Positions 1 to 8,866 of a stretch of 64,000 bases of DNA are shown here, one piece after another. The position numbers and the translations under genes are program-made. Location: NCBI GenBank assembly GCA_016124535.1, contig WGNK01000027.1, positions 25,594 to 89,593 of the forward strand, written 5' to 3'. Position 1 is the first letter of the stretch; each line of letters begins with the position of its first letter. The notes under the pieces were generated by a model. The model was not told the origin of the DNA. It searched no databases and was given only the letters and a program-made list of their open reading frames with translations. The stretch is from Azospirillum sp. Lineage in GTDB: Bacteria; Pseudomonadota; Alphaproteobacteria; Azospirillales; Azospirillaceae.

Positions 1-758
1 GCGCCGTAGATGCCGGTGGGATGGAACTGGATGAATTCCATGTCCTGGAGCGGCAGCCCGGCCCGCAGCACCATGCCATTGCCGTCGCCGGTGCAGGTAT
101 GGGCCGAGGTGCAGGAGAAGTAGGTCCGGCCGTAGCCGCCGGTGGCCAGCACGGTCATGTGGCCGCGGAAGCGATGCAAAGTGCCGTCGTCGAGGTTCCA
201 GGCCATGACGCCGCGGCACACGCCTTCGTCGTCCATGATCAGGTCGAGCGCGAAATACTCGACGAAGAACTCGGCTTCGTGCTTCAGCGACTGCTGGTAG
301 AGGGTGTGCAGCATGGCATGGCCGGTGCGATCGGCCGCCGCACAGGTGCGGTAGGCGATGCCCTCGCCGAATTTGGTGGTCATGCCGCCGAACGCGCGCT
401 GGTAGATTTTCCCCTCGGCGGTGCGGCTGAACGGCAGGCCCTGCTGCTCCAGTTCGATCACCGCGCGCGGTGCCTCGCGGCACATGTATTCGATGGCGTC
501 CTGGTCGCCCAGCCAGTCCGACCCCTTGATGGTGTCGTACATATGCCAGCGCCAGTCGTCCTCGCCCATGTTGCCGAGGGCGGCACTGATGCCGCCTTGG
601 GCGGCGACGGTGTGACTGCGGGTCGGGAAGACTTTGGTGATGCACGCCGTCTTCAGGCCTTGTTCGGCCATGCCGAAGGTCGCGCGCAGACCGGCACCGC
701 CGGCCCCGACGACGACGACGTCGTAGGTATGATCGATAATCGGATAGGCGGTCGCCAT
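1..758 (-). CDS. sdhA: Succinate dehydrogenase flavoprotein subunit, N-terminal part
   Basis: Catalytic FAD subunit of respiratory complex II, oxidising succinate to fumarate at the cytoplasmic face of the inner membrane. The first 252 residues are present and the rest lies off the window edge. Near residues 13-30 the segment [17 protein letters not shown] is the dinucleotide-binding fold. It is followed by [11 protein letters not shown], which carries the histidine that covalently holds FAD in this family, and by the conserved EFIQFHPTG segment just before the edge. It starts 9 nt after the sdhD stop, so it belongs to a C-D-A operon, with sdhB expected beyond the edge. Identification is secure; the C-terminal half cannot be assessed. 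Confidence 0.98.
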   Translation of the reverse strand, partial: MATAYPIIDHTYDVVVVGAGGAGLRATFGMAEQGLKTACITKVFPTRSHTVAAQGGISAALGNMGEDDWRWHMYDTIKGSDWLGDQDAIEYMCREAPRAVIELEQQGLPFSRTAEGKIYQRAFGGMTTKFGEGIAYRTCAAADRTGHAMLHTLYQQSLKHEAEFFVEYFALDLIMDDEGVCRGVMAWNLDDGTLHRFRGHMTVLATGGYGRTYFSCTSAHTCTGDGNGMVLRAGLPLQDMEFIQFHPTGIYG

Positions 759-767
759 GATCTGCTC

Positions 768-1169
768 TCAGCCTCCCAGGGCAACTTTGAGGATCGACAC
801 AACGCACACCGCGGCCATCACGATGAAGGCGAATTTCATCGTGATCATGCTGATCAGCTTGGCTGATTTCGTGTGGATGTAGTCTTCCATGATGACTTCG
901 ACGCCGAGGATCACGTGGTGATACATGATCACGGTCAAAAGCAGGGCCAGCGCCGCATTGAGCGGACTGGCGAGCCAGGTCTTAACGGTGGCGTAATCGG
1001 CGCCGGCCATGGTCGCCATCGAAAAGGCGAACCACAGGCTGAGCGGGACGAGCGCGATCGACGACAGTCGCTGCGCCCACCAATGCTCGAAACCGTGGCC
1101 GGCGGCGCCCAGGCCGCGGGCGATCCCGATCGGATCGCGCAAGGATTTTTGTGCCGATTGACTGGTCAT
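768..1169 (-). CDS. sdhD: Succinate dehydrogenase hydrophobic membrane anchor subunit
   Basis: Membrane anchor of complex II, 133 aa, forming with SdhC the heme b and quinone site. Three hydrophobic segments are visible (about residues 35-55, 64-84 and 102-130). The conserved HHVILGVEVIMEDYIH stretch contains the heme/quinone-region histidines and the aspartate-tyrosine pair typical of SdhD. I start at the ATG opening MTSQSAQKSL; an upstream in-frame extension would overlap the end of sdhC and adds no recognisable sequence. It lies between sdhC (10-nt gap) and sdhA (9-nt gap), consistent with one transcript. Confidence 0.95.
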   Translation of the reverse strand: MTSQSAQKSLRDPIGIARGLGAAGHGFEHWWAQRLSSIALVPLSLWFAFSMATMAGADYATVKTWLASPLNAALALLLTVIMYHHVILGVEVIMEDYIHTKSAKLISMITMKFAFIVMAAVCVVSILKVALGG

Positions 1170-1179
1170 GGCGACGTCC

Positions 1180-1578
1180 TCATTTGGCGGCCAGAACGAG
1201 CAGGCCGACGACCCAGGCAAGCAAAGTCAAGGCAACCGCCGAACCGGCCATCACCCAACCGCTGGAAACGATGCTCTCCTTTTCCAGGCTGCGTCCGCAG
1301 TCCCAGACCATGTGCCTGATGCCGTTGGAGAAATGGTAGAACAGGCAGAAAGTCCAGCCGAACAGCATCAGCTTGCCCAGCCAGAAGCCGAGGAAGCCCT
1401 GGACCACCGCGAAATAGGCGGGGCCGGCCGCGGCCGCGACCAGCCACCAGGTGAACAGGAGCAGACCTACGATCAGCCCCATTCCGGTGATCCGGTGCAG
1501 GCCGGACATGATCATGGTCTCTTGCAGCTTATAGACCGATAGAAACGGCGATATCGGCCGTCTTATGCCGTTTGCCAT
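1180..1578 (-). CDS. sdhC: Succinate dehydrogenase cytochrome b556 subunit
   Basis: Complex II membrane subunit, 132 aa, first gene of the sdhCDA(B) operon. The N-terminus RPISPFLSVYKLQ and the SGLHRITG segment are the SdhC family signature. HFSNGIRHMVWD carries the histidine that ligates heme b. Three transmembrane helices are evident. The chosen start (MANGIRRPISP) fits the family length; a longer reading frame upstream encodes an arginine/proline-rich stretch unlike SdhC. The 276 bp between this start and the divergent Cache-protein gene at 1855 must hold the operon promoter, but I see no confident sigma-70 hexamers there. Confidence 0.96.
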   Translation of the reverse strand: MANGIRRPISPFLSVYKLQETMIMSGLHRITGMGLIVGLLLFTWWLVAAAAGPAYFAVVQGFLGFWLGKLMLFGWTFCLFYHFSNGIRHMVWDCGRSLEKESIVSSGWVMAGSAVALTLLAWVVGLLVLAAK

Positions 1579-1854
1579 GGGTGTCGTCCTCGCTTGATCG
1601 GTCGCCAACGCAGCCTGGCACCGCTGCTGACGTGGCTTGGGGTGGGTCCGCAGGGGACCATTGCAGATGGGGTGATCAGATACGAATACGGGGGGTCCCT
1701 TACGCCAGTCCGGGAGCCAAGTCAACGTGACCGCACGTCGCCGGATTCGATAACGATCGCCGGTTTACACTTGCTTGGGGTCGACGTAGCCTGAGCGGCA
1801 ATGCCTTCCGGCGGGCCGCGCTGGCCCGCCACCTCGGCCCTAGGTGAGGATACC

Positions 1855-2703
1855 ATGTTCAAAATCCTGTTTCAGGCAGTTCTGGTGGTTCTGGCAACGG
1901 TCGGTGCGGCCGGTGCCGCTGAACGCGCCACGCTGCAGGATGCCCGGGCGATGGCGGAACGCGCAGCCCAATTGATGCACCTCTCGGGGCCGCAGATGGC
2001 CTATGCCGCGTTCAACGACAAATCCGGCACGTTCCAGAATCGCGACCTCTACGTCTTCGTGCTCAACAAGGACGGGGTGATGCTCGCCCACGGCGCCGAT
2101 CCCAGCCTGATCGGCCGCGATCTGATCGGCCTCAAGGACGTGACCGGCAAGCCCTTCGTCAAGGAAATGCTCGGCATCAAGGACAGCGGCTGGGTTTCCT
2201 ATCACTGGCTCGATCCGCTGACCCGCACGGTCGAGCCCAAGACGTCCTATGTCATCCGGGTCGACGACGACGTGGTCGGGGTCGGCGCCTACGAGTTCAG
2301 CCGCGGCTCCGCGGAGGAAGCCAAGACGCTGGTCGCCCATGCGATCGCGCTCTACGACCGCATCGGTGCCACCGAGGCCTTCCACCGGATCAACGCCCAT
2401 GACGGCGATTTCATGGATCGCGACCTCTACGTCGCGGTGATCGGGCCCAGCGGGTTGATTGTGGCCCAGGCCGACGACGAACGGCGGGTCGGGCTCGACG
2501 CCAATGCGATCACCGATATCGACGGCAAACCCTATGGCCGTGCGCTGATCGACCAGGCGACAGCCGACGGGGCCTGGATCGACTACCGGCGCAAAGACCC
2601 GCTGACCGGCGAAATCGAGGCCAAGTCGAGTTGGGCGGTACTCCACGATCACCACATCTTCCTGTGCGGCATCTATACGCCGAAGACGCCGGGCGCGAAA
2701 TAG
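1855..2703 (+). CDS. Secreted double Cache-domain protein
   Basis: 282-aa predicted periplasmic protein with an N-terminal signal peptide (ILFQAVLVVLATVGAAGAAE) and two tandem homologous repeats of single-Cache type. Each repeat has a helix, then a FN(D/A).. ..NRDLYV(F/A)V core, a small glycine turn, and W(V/I)..R/H..DPLT ending in a (K/T)SSW/TSYV strand. The first repeat is at about residues 25-150 and the second at about 155-280. Cache domains normally bind small ligands for chemoreceptors or kinases, but here there is no membrane helix or signalling output domain, so it probably acts as a soluble binder. The ATG at 1855 is preceded by GGTGAGGA, a good ribosome-binding site. A shorter single-Cache relative is at 53634-54089. 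Ligand unknown. Confidence 0.85.
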   Translation: MFKILFQAVLVVLATVGAAGAAERATLQDARAMAERAAQLMHLSGPQMAYAAFNDKSGTFQNRDLYVFVLNKDGVMLAHGADPSLIGRDLIGLKDVTGKPFVKEMLGIKDSGWVSYHWLDPLTRTVEPKTSYVIRVDDDVVGVGAYEFSRGSAEEAKTLVAHAIALYDRIGATEAFHRINAHDGDFMDRDLYVAVIGPSGLIVAQADDERRVGLDANAITDIDGKPYGRALIDQATADGAWIDYRRKDPLTGEIEAKSSWAVLHDHHIFLCGIYTPKTPGAK

Positions 2704-2753
2704 CGGGCGATACCAGCCAGCGGCCGGGCCGCGGTCCGAATTCTGCGCCGCGA

Positions 2754-3095
2754 TCAGGTCTCGAAGACCTGGCGCAGCGTGAGGTCGAACACGGTCAGCA
2801 CCTCGGCCAGATCCAGCCCGCGGCGCAGCCGTCGCCGCCCGGCCCGCACCAGGTATTCGGGGGGCCGGTTTGCGCTGGTGGCGAGTTTGGCAACGGTGAA
2901 CAGCGGCATCGCGTCGCTGTGGCGAAATACCGAGAACACCGCGGCGTCCTGGTCGTGGTCGATCGCGTAGTCACGCCACTCGCCGCGGGCGACCCGTTCG
3001 CTGTAGAGTGCCAGCAACAGCGCCAGTTCGCTCCGGTTGAAGTAAACCCGGCGTTGGGAGTACCGGTAGTCCGAAAAGCTGATCGTCTCCGTCAT
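2754..3095 (-). CDS. DUF2794 family protein
   Basis: 113-aa protein of an alphaproteobacterial family of unknown function (DUF2794). Recognised by FNRSELALLLALYSERVARG followed by EWRDYAIDHDQDAAVFSVFRHSD, and a C-terminal R(G)LDLAEVLTVFD(L)TLRQ segment. The composition is soluble, with no signal peptide and no known catalytic motif. It is flanked by a divergent redoxin gene (3314) and faces the Cache gene tail-to-tail. Family assignment is good; a role cannot be inferred from context. Confidence 0.88.
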   Translation of the reverse strand: MTETISFSDYRYSQRRVYFNRSELALLLALYSERVARGEWRDYAIDHDQDAAVFSVFRHSDAMPLFTVAKLATSANRPPEYLVRAGRRRLRRGLDLAEVLTVFDLTLRQVFET

Positions 3096-3313
3096 CGCTC
3101 TGGAGCGTTCAAAACGGCCGCTGTCACCGAACGGTCATCGTCAGTTTTCCGCAAATCCGAGGCAACGTCCAGACCCGTTTTCAGCCAGATTGAGGCCAGG
3201 CCCGTGACCGCGGACGGCGATAGCCGCTCCGGCCGGTCTACTGGGCTCGGCTGGTCCCGGCGGATTTGCCGCGGGGCGGGCCCGGAAGGGCTGACTTGAA
3301 CAGGAGGCTTGTC

Positions 3314-3874
3314 ATGGCGTCAACCCCGACTCCTATCTGTAATTTCGGCTGGCCGGCTGCCGATTTCCGCCTGCGCGGCGTCGATGGCAAGTCCTGGACG
3401 CTGGCCGATATCCGCGGGCCTCGCGGCACCGTGGTCATGTTCATCTGCAACCATTGCCCCTATGTCAAATCGGCGATCGGGCGCATCGTTCGCGATGTCG
3501 GCGAACTGCAGCAGCACCACGGCATCGCCGCCGCCGCGATCATGCCCAACGACACCGCGCGCTATCCGGAAGACGGCTTCGGGTTCATGCAGCAGTTTGC
3601 CGCAGCCCACCGCTTGCCGTTTCCCTACCTGCTGGACGAAACTCAGGTGGTGGCCCGCACCTATGACGCGGTCTGCACCCCGGACTTCTTCGGCTTCAAC
3701 CGGGCGCTGGAACTCCAGTATCGTGGCCGGCTCGATGCCGGGCGGATCGAGCCGGTGCCCGGTGCCAGCCGGGACCTGTTCGACGCCATGGTGCAGATTG
3801 CCGGCACCGGACAGGGGCCGGAGGAGCAGATCTCCAGTATGGGGTGCTCGATCAAATGGCGGGCGGCCGGATGA
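3314..3874 (+). CDS. Thioredoxin-fold redoxin (peroxiredoxin-like)
   Basis: 186-aa AhpC/TSA-superfamily protein. The segment VVMFICNHCPYVKS places a CxxC dithiol (C-N-H-C) at the end of the first strand, as in the peroxiredoxin-like 1 subgroup, followed by the strand AAAAIMPND and the DETQVVARTYDAVCTPDFFGF region including the cis-proline (TP). No signal peptide, so it should act in the cytosol as a thiol reductase or peroxidase; the substrate is unknown. The start is set at 3314 because AGGAGG lies 7 nt upstream; an earlier in-frame ATG at 3266 lacks such a site. It stands alone between DUF2794 and the bamB group. Confidence 0.88.
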   Translation: MASTPTPICNFGWPAADFRLRGVDGKSWTLADIRGPRGTVVMFICNHCPYVKSAIGRIVRDVGELQQHHGIAAAAIMPNDTARYPEDGFGFMQQFAAAHRLPFPYLLDETQVVARTYDAVCTPDFFGFNRALELQYRGRLDAGRIEPVPGASRDLFDAMVQIAGTGQGPEEQISSMGCSIKWRAAG

Positions 3875-3973
3875 ATTGGCGGGCACCTGCTTGACCGGCG
3901 GCCGTCAACTCTGCTATCCGCCCGTACGCATCTTTACAGGTGCCGCCAGCGATTGTGCGGCCGGAAGCGGGTG

Positions 3974-4624
3974 ATGAGCGATATTTTCCGGGAAGTCGAG
4001 GAAGACATCCGGCGCGACCGGATGGAACGGCTGGCGCGACGTTACGGCCCGTTCGCGGTCGGGCTGATCGCCCTGATCGTGGCCGGCACCGCCGGCTACG
4101 TCGCCTGGAACAATTGGCAGCAACGCCAGGCCGCGGCGGAAACCCAGCGCCTGGTCGAAGCGGTCTCCCTCCAGGCCGGCAGCGGCGGCGGCGAGGCTGC
4201 CGCCAGTGCGCTGGCCGACTTCGCCGCGGCCTCCGGCGGCGCCCGCTCGGCGCTGGCCCTGTTCTACGCCGCAGGGCTGCGCGCGCGTGCCGGTGCCACC
4301 GCCGATGCGGTCAAGCTCTATGACGACCTTGCGGCCCGGAGCGATCTGGGCGCGGAATACCGGGACCTGGCGACGGTTCTGTCGATCTCGCACCAGATCG
4401 ATGACGCTGCGCCGGAGTCTCTGTCGGCGCGATTGGCGCCGCTGACCGCGGCCAACAATCCATGGCGCCACCGGGCGCGCGAACTGGCGGCAATGCTGGC
4501 GGTTCGGACCAAGGACCTCGCCCGCGCCAAGGCTCTGTTTCAGGAGCTGGCGGACGATGCCACCGTACCGGCCGGGCTGCGTGCCCGTGCCGGCGAACTC
4601 GCCGCCCTTTACGGCAGGAGCTGA
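3974..4624 (+). CDS. YfgM-like membrane-anchored tetratricopeptide protein
   Basis: 216-aa protein with a short cytoplasmic N-terminus (MSDIFREVEEDIRRDRMERL), one transmembrane helix at about residues 29-50 (FAVGLIALIVAGTAGYVAW) and a TPR-like helical periplasmic domain rich in alanine and leucine. This is the architecture of the YfgM/TPR_21 family, which accompanies the BAM lipoprotein gene in many Proteobacteria and in E. coli associates with the SecYEG/PpiD chaperone network. It sits 3 nt before bamB, and der follows, the same order as the E. coli yfgM-bamB-der cluster. A start at 3974 gives the family N-terminus; a 7-residue longer GTG/ATG extension is unlikely. Confidence 0.88.
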   Translation: MSDIFREVEEDIRRDRMERLARRYGPFAVGLIALIVAGTAGYVAWNNWQQRQAAAETQRLVEAVSLQAGSGGGEAAASALADFAAASGGARSALALFYAAGLRARAGATADAVKLYDDLAARSDLGAEYRDLATVLSISHQIDDAAPESLSARLAPLTAANNPWRHRARELAAMLAVRTKDLARAKALFQELADDATVPAGLRARAGELAALYGRS

Positions 4625-4627
4625 ACG

Positions 4628-5977
4628 ATGCGCCGAGACTTGCCCCAGCGTTTGCCGGCCCTGCCGCTTCTGGTCGCGGCCAGCCTCGGCCTGTTGCTCA
4701 GCGGGTGCGGCATTGGCAGTTGGTTCGACAGCGACAAGCCGCCGCCGTTGCCGGGCAAGCGGGTGTCGGTGCTCCAGCTGGAACGCAAGATCGAGCCCGA
4801 CCCGAGCCTGCAGGGCCGGCCGGTGGTGCTGCCGCCGCCGGCGCGCAACCAGGATTGGCCGCAGCCCGGCGGTGCCGCCGATCATGCGATGGGCAACCTC
4901 TCGCTTGGTGAGAGCCCGCGGGAGGTCTGGAGCGCCGATATCGGCAGCGGCTCCAACCGCACCCTGCGCTTGCTGGCGCGCCCGATCGTTGCCGGCGGCA
5001 AACTGTTCGCGATGGATGCCGAGAGCGAGGTTTCGGCCTTCGACGCCGCCAGCGGCCAACGGCTGTGGCGGATCGATCTGCGGCCCGAAAATGCCACCGG
5101 CGATCCCCTGCGCGGCGGGATCTCCTTTGCCGATGGCAAGCTGTTCGCCGGGACCGGCGATGCCGAGGTGATGGCAATCGATCCGGCCAACGGCACCGTT
5201 CTGTGGCGCAAGAAACTGCCGGCACCGGTGCGCGGCGCCCCGACCGCCCTGGCCGGCCGGGTCTTCGTCGTGACCATCGACAACCAGACCCTGGCCTTCT
5301 CGGCGAGCGACGGCGGCCCGTTGTGGAACCACAACGGCATCCTCGAAACCGCCGGCCTGCTGGGCTCGGTCAGCCCCGCCGCCGATGCCGCGGTGGTGGT
5401 GGTCCCCTATTCCTCCGGCGAGCTGTTCGCGCTCCGGGTCGAGAACGGACGGGCCGCCTGGTCAGACAACCTGGTCGCGATCCGCCGGGCCGGTGCCATG
5501 TCGGGCATGGCCGACATCCGCGGCCTGCCGGTGATCGATCGAGGGCTGGTCCTGGCGGTCGGCCACAGCGGCCGCATGGTCGCGATCGACGAGCGCAGCG
5601 GTGGCCGGGTCTGGGAGCAGGAGATCGGCGGCGTCGACCAGCCCTGGTCGGTCGGCGACATCATCTTCGTCCTGAGCAACGAAAGCGAAGTCATCGCGAT
5701 CGAACGGACCACCGGCCGCATCCGCTGGGTGTCGTCGCTCGATCGTTACGTGGATCCCGAGGACCGCACCGAAGCGATCGTGTGGAACGGGCCGATCGTG
5801 GCCGGCGGCCGGCTGTGGCTGACCTCATCGACCGAGAAACTGGTGGCACTGTCGGCAAATACCGGCGAGATCCTGTCGCGAACTGAATTGCGCGGTCCGG
5901 CCATGCTGTCGCCGATCGTCGCCGATGCCACGCTTTATGTCCTGACCGACAACGGTAGGCTCACCGCTTTTCGCTGA
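4628..5977 (+). CDS. bamB: Outer membrane assembly lipoprotein BamB
   Basis: 449-aa beta-propeller lipoprotein of the BAM complex, which inserts beta-barrel proteins into the outer membrane. The N-terminal signal ends in a lipobox (LLLSGC, acylated Cys27). Repeated PQQ-like blades follow, recognisable as (A/V)xDxxxGxxLW(R) units such as AFDAASGQRLWRIDL, AIDPANGTVLWRKKL and AIERTTGRIRWVSSL. Length is slightly above the usual ~390-400 aa because of an extended linker after the lipobox. It lies 3 nt after the YfgM-like gene and upstream of der. Confidence 0.95.
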   Translation: MRRDLPQRLPALPLLVAASLGLLLSGCGIGSWFDSDKPPPLPGKRVSVLQLERKIEPDPSLQGRPVVLPPPARNQDWPQPGGAADHAMGNLSLGESPREVWSADIGSGSNRTLRLLARPIVAGGKLFAMDAESEVSAFDAASGQRLWRIDLRPENATGDPLRGGISFADGKLFAGTGDAEVMAIDPANGTVLWRKKLPAPVRGAPTALAGRVFVVTIDNQTLAFSASDGGPLWNHNGILETAGLLGSVSPAADAAVVVVPYSSGELFALRVENGRAAWSDNLVAIRRAGAMSGMADIRGLPVIDRGLVLAVGHSGRMVAIDERSGGRVWEQEIGGVDQPWSVGDIIFVLSNESEVIAIERTTGRIRWVSSLDRYVDPEDRTEAIVWNGPIVAGGRLWLTSSTEKLVALSANTGEILSRTELRGPAMLSPIVADATLYVLTDNGRLTAFR

Positions 5978-6048
5978 GGACCGATCTCTCTTGAGTGCCC
6001 GGATATCTTGAGTGCGCAGCCGCACGCCCGCGGCCGAAAGTCCCGTTC

Positions 6049-7440
6049 ATGACCTTCACCGTGGCGATCGCCGGCCGACCGAACGTCGGCAAATCGACGC
6101 TGTTCAACCGGCTGGTCGGCCGCAAGCTGGCGATTGTCGACGACACTCCCGGGGTCACCCGGGACTGGCGCGCCGCCGAAGCGCGACTCGGCGGGCTGGA
6201 ATTCACCGCGATCGACACCGCCGGGCTTGAGGAGGCCTTCGGTGACAGCCTGGAAGGCCGTTTGCGCCGCCAGACCGAACGCGCGCTGGAGCGTGCCGAC
6301 GTGGTCCTGCTGTTGATCGACGGGCGCGCCGGGGTCACCCCGCTGGACCGCCATTTTGCCGGCTGGCTGCGCGAGCAGGGCCGGCCGGTGGTGGTGGTCG
6401 CCAACAAATGCGAGGGTAGCGCCGGCTTGTCCGGCCAACTCGATGCCTTCGAACTGGGCCTCGGCGAACCGGTCGGGATTTCCGCCGAGCATGGCGAGGG
6501 CATGGCCGATCTGGTCGAGGCGCTGCTCCCCTATGCGCCACCCGACCCGGTTGCCGACGACGATTTTGGCGAGGCCGCGCCGGCCGAGGATGGTGACCCC
6601 GAAGCGGTCGAAGACGGGATCGGCCCGGAACGGCCGCTCCGCCTGGCGATCGTCGGCCGGCCCAACGTCGGCAAGTCGACTCTGCTGAACCGGCTGGTTG
6701 GCGAGGAGCGGGTGCTCACCGGGCCGGAGCCAGGCATGACTCGCGACGCGATCTCGGTCGATTGGCACTGGCAGGATCGCTGGTTCCGCTTGGTCGATAC
6801 CGCCGGGCTGCGGCGTCGCGCGCGCGTCGACGAGAAGCTGGAGCGTCTGGCGGTGGCCGAGACGCTGCGCGTGGTCCGGCTCGCCCATGTCGTGCTGCTG
6901 GTGGTCGACGCCGCGGCGATCCTTGACCGCCAGGACCTGACGATCGCGCGTCTGGTGGTCGATGAAGGCCGTGGCCTGGTGATTGCGGTCAACAAATGGG
7001 ATGCGGTCGAGGACCGGACCAAGGCGCTGGCCCAACTCTCGGACCGTCTGCAGACCTCGCTGTCCCAGGCGCGCGGCGTGGCCACCGCGACGGTGTCGGC
7101 CCTGACCGGCCAGGGCATCGATGCCATGCTGGCGGCGACGGTGGCGACCTACCAGGTATGGAACCGCCGCATTCCGACCGCCCAGCTCAACCGCTGGCTG
7201 GAGCAGGCGACCGCTGAGCATTCCCCGCCCTTGGTCGACGGCCGGCGGATCAAGCTGCGCTACATGACCCAAGTCAAAGCCCGGCCACCGACCTTCGCGC
7301 TGTGGGTGAGCAAGCCGGTCGACCTGCCCGAGGCCTATCAGCGCTATCTGGTCGCGGGTCTGCGCGATCGCTTCACGCTGCCGGGGGTGCCGCTCCGCCT
7401 GCTCTTGCGCAAATCCCGCAACCCCTACGCCGAGGGCTGA
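6049..7440 (+). CDS. der: Ribosome biogenesis GTPase Der (EngA)
   Basis: 463-aa essential GTPase for 50S subunit maturation, with two tandem G domains and a C-terminal KH-like domain. The first P-loop is GRPNVGKST at about residues 8-16 with DDTPGVTRD (G2) and DTAG (G3). The second is GRPNVGKST near residue 202 with GMTRD and [13 protein letters not shown] and NKWDAV are the two G4 motifs. The region between the G domains (about 165-195) is acidic, as usual. The start at 6049 places the conserved strand at the N-terminus; earlier in-frame codons would add an arginine-rich tail. It follows bamB by 71 nt and faces the histidine kinase tail-to-tail. Confidence 0.97.
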   Translation: MTFTVAIAGRPNVGKSTLFNRLVGRKLAIVDDTPGVTRDWRAAEARLGGLEFTAIDTAGLEEAFGDSLEGRLRRQTERALERADVVLLLIDGRAGVTPLDRHFAGWLREQGRPVVVVANKCEGSAGLSGQLDAFELGLGEPVGISAEHGEGMADLVEALLPYAPPDPVADDDFGEAAPAEDGDPEAVEDGIGPERPLRLAIVGRPNVGKSTLLNRLVGEERVLTGPEPGMTRDAISVDWHWQDRWFRLVDTAGLRRRARVDEKLERLAVAETLRVVRLAHVVLLVVDAAAILDRQDLTIARLVVDEGRGLVIAVNKWDAVEDRTKALAQLSDRLQTSLSQARGVATATVSALTGQGIDAMLAATVATYQVWNRRIPTAQLNRWLEQATAEHSPPLVDGRRIKLRYMTQVKARPPTFALWVSKPVDLPEAYQRYLVAGLRDRFTLPGVPLRLLLRKSRNPYAEG

Positions 7441-7458
7441 GCGCCGGCGGCTTCAGCC
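7435..7458. terminator. Possible bidirectional hairpin between der and the kinase gene
   Basis: GGCTGA (7435-7440) and TCAGCC (7453-7458) are inverted and enclose a 12-nt spacer. The arms contain the stop codons of both convergent genes. There is no T-run, so this is only a candidate 3'-end hairpin. Confidence 0.25.
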
Positions 7459-8751
7459 GACCGCGGGCAGGGTGAAGCGGACGGTGGTGCCACAGCCGGG
7501 GGCGCTGACCACCCGGATGCAACCGCCCTGACGCTCGACCAGTTCCTTGCACAAGACCAGGCCGAGGCCGGTGCCGATCCGCCCGTCGGTATCGGGGCTT
7601 GCCGGCTGCTCGGCCAGGAAAAACAGCTTGGCCAGGTAGTCCGCAGGGATGCCGATGCCGGTATCGGTGACCACGATTTCAATGACATCGCCGATCCGGT
7701 CGCCGGACATCTCGACCCGCCCGCCCGGCGCGGTGAACTTGATGCCGTTGACCAGCAGGTTGCGCAGGATCGACTCGGTCATGGCCGCGTCGGCATGGGC
7801 GGTCAGCGGCGGCAGCCGATTGACCAGAGTTATCCGTTTGGCGTCCGCGATCCGGCCGTAGAGCGCCAGAATGCGGTCGACGGTTGGGCGCAGCGCCAGG
7901 GCGATCGGGTCGCAATGGGTCTTCTCCATCTGCACCCGCGCCCAATCGAGCAGGTTGCCGACCAGGTCGAAGATCTGCCGGCCACACTCGTTGGTTGCGC
8001 CGGCATAGTAGCGAACCTGTTCGGGGTTGAGGTCCTCACCGGCTTGGCTCAGCAGTTCGGTGAAGCCGAGCAGGGCGTTGAACGGGCTCTTCAGATCATG
8101 GGCAATGATCGAGAACAGCCTGGATTTCTGACGGTTGAGCACGGCCAGACGGTCGCGGCTGGCGGCGACTTCGCCCTCGGAGGTGCGGCGCTCGGTGATG
8201 TCGAGCACGGTGCTGACGCGGTAGGGATTGCCCGCTTCGTCGTAGATCCGGTTGGATGCCACGAGAATCCAGATCGGCGAGCCGTCCTTGCGCCTGGCCC
8301 GCCACTCGCCGGGCATTTCGCCTCCCATTGTAAGAAAGCGCTGATGCATTTCGAGGGCGTAGGCGCGCCCTTCCTCGGGCAGGAATATGGTAAACGGCTG
8401 GCCGATCACCGCCTCTGCGGTATAGCCATAGATCGCGCAATAGGCATCGTTGACGCTGACCAGCTTGCCGTCGCGGTCGGTAATGCCGATCCCCGACGGC
8501 AGGGTGGCGCTGATCACCGACAACACCGCTTCGGGATTCCGGTGCTCGGTCAAGGCGGTGGTCAAAGCATCGCGATGGGCTGTGCCGGCACCGCTCGTCC
8601 GCTTGGTACGACGTTGACGGGTCATTGGCTTTTGACGCCTGGCCCGTTCGCCGCACGGACACGGCTCGGTACACTCGAACACGACACGGCTCTCTCTCAT
8701 CTCTGAAAACAGTTTTTTCAAATCCTCGGACGACGATCGGCCGCCGGCCAT
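7453..8751 (-). CDS. PAS-domain sensor histidine kinase
   Basis: Up to 432 aa. A basic N-terminus is followed by one PAS domain (about residues 75-190: GITDRDGKLVSVNDAYCAIYGY ... EWRARRKDGSPIW, ending in DITERR). A short coiled coil follows, then the HisKA dimerisation helix with FSIIAHDLKSPFNALL (phospho-His near 217), then the HATPase domain with NLLVNGIKFTAPGG (N box), DTGIGIP (G1) and GTGLGLVLCKEL (G2). No transmembrane helix, so it is a soluble cytoplasmic sensor; a PAS-bound cofactor or ligand cannot be predicted. No response regulator is adjacent (an orphan kinase). The start is uncertain: ATGs at 8751, 8700 and 8625 are all in frame. The longest includes a CTEPCPCGE cysteine cluster. 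Confidence 0.88.
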   Translation of the reverse strand: MAGGRSSSEDLKKLFSEMRESRVVFECTEPCPCGERARRQKPMTRQRRTKRTSGAGTAHRDALTTALTEHRNPEAVLSVISATLPSGIGITDRDGKLVSVNDAYCAIYGYTAEAVIGQPFTIFLPEEGRAYALEMHQRFLTMGGEMPGEWRARRKDGSPIWILVASNRIYDEAGNPYRVSTVLDITERRTSEGEVAASRDRLAVLNRQKSRLFSIIAHDLKSPFNALLGFTELLSQAGEDLNPEQVRYYAGATNECGRQIFDLVGNLLDWARVQMEKTHCDPIALALRPTVDRILALYGRIADAKRITLVNRLPPLTAHADAAMTESILRNLLVNGIKFTAPGGRVEMSGDRIGDVIEIVVTDTGIGIPADYLAKLFFLAEQPASPDTDGRIGTGLGLVLCKELVERQGGCIRVVSAPGCGTTVRFTLPAVG

Positions 8752-8866
8752 TCTCCGGCCCGAGGGAATCGGCTATATCCGGTGTTGCATCTTCCGTGCC
8801 GGCTACGACGCGGCCCTGCAAAGAACATCGTTCTGCCCGGATGTTCGCCAAGCCGGAGAAATCATT

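Noticed and set aside
3914..5332. Long antisense reading frame opposite the TPR and bamB genes
   Set aside because: A high-GC shadow of real genes; no family features, Arg/Gly/Gln-rich composition and no ribosome-binding site.
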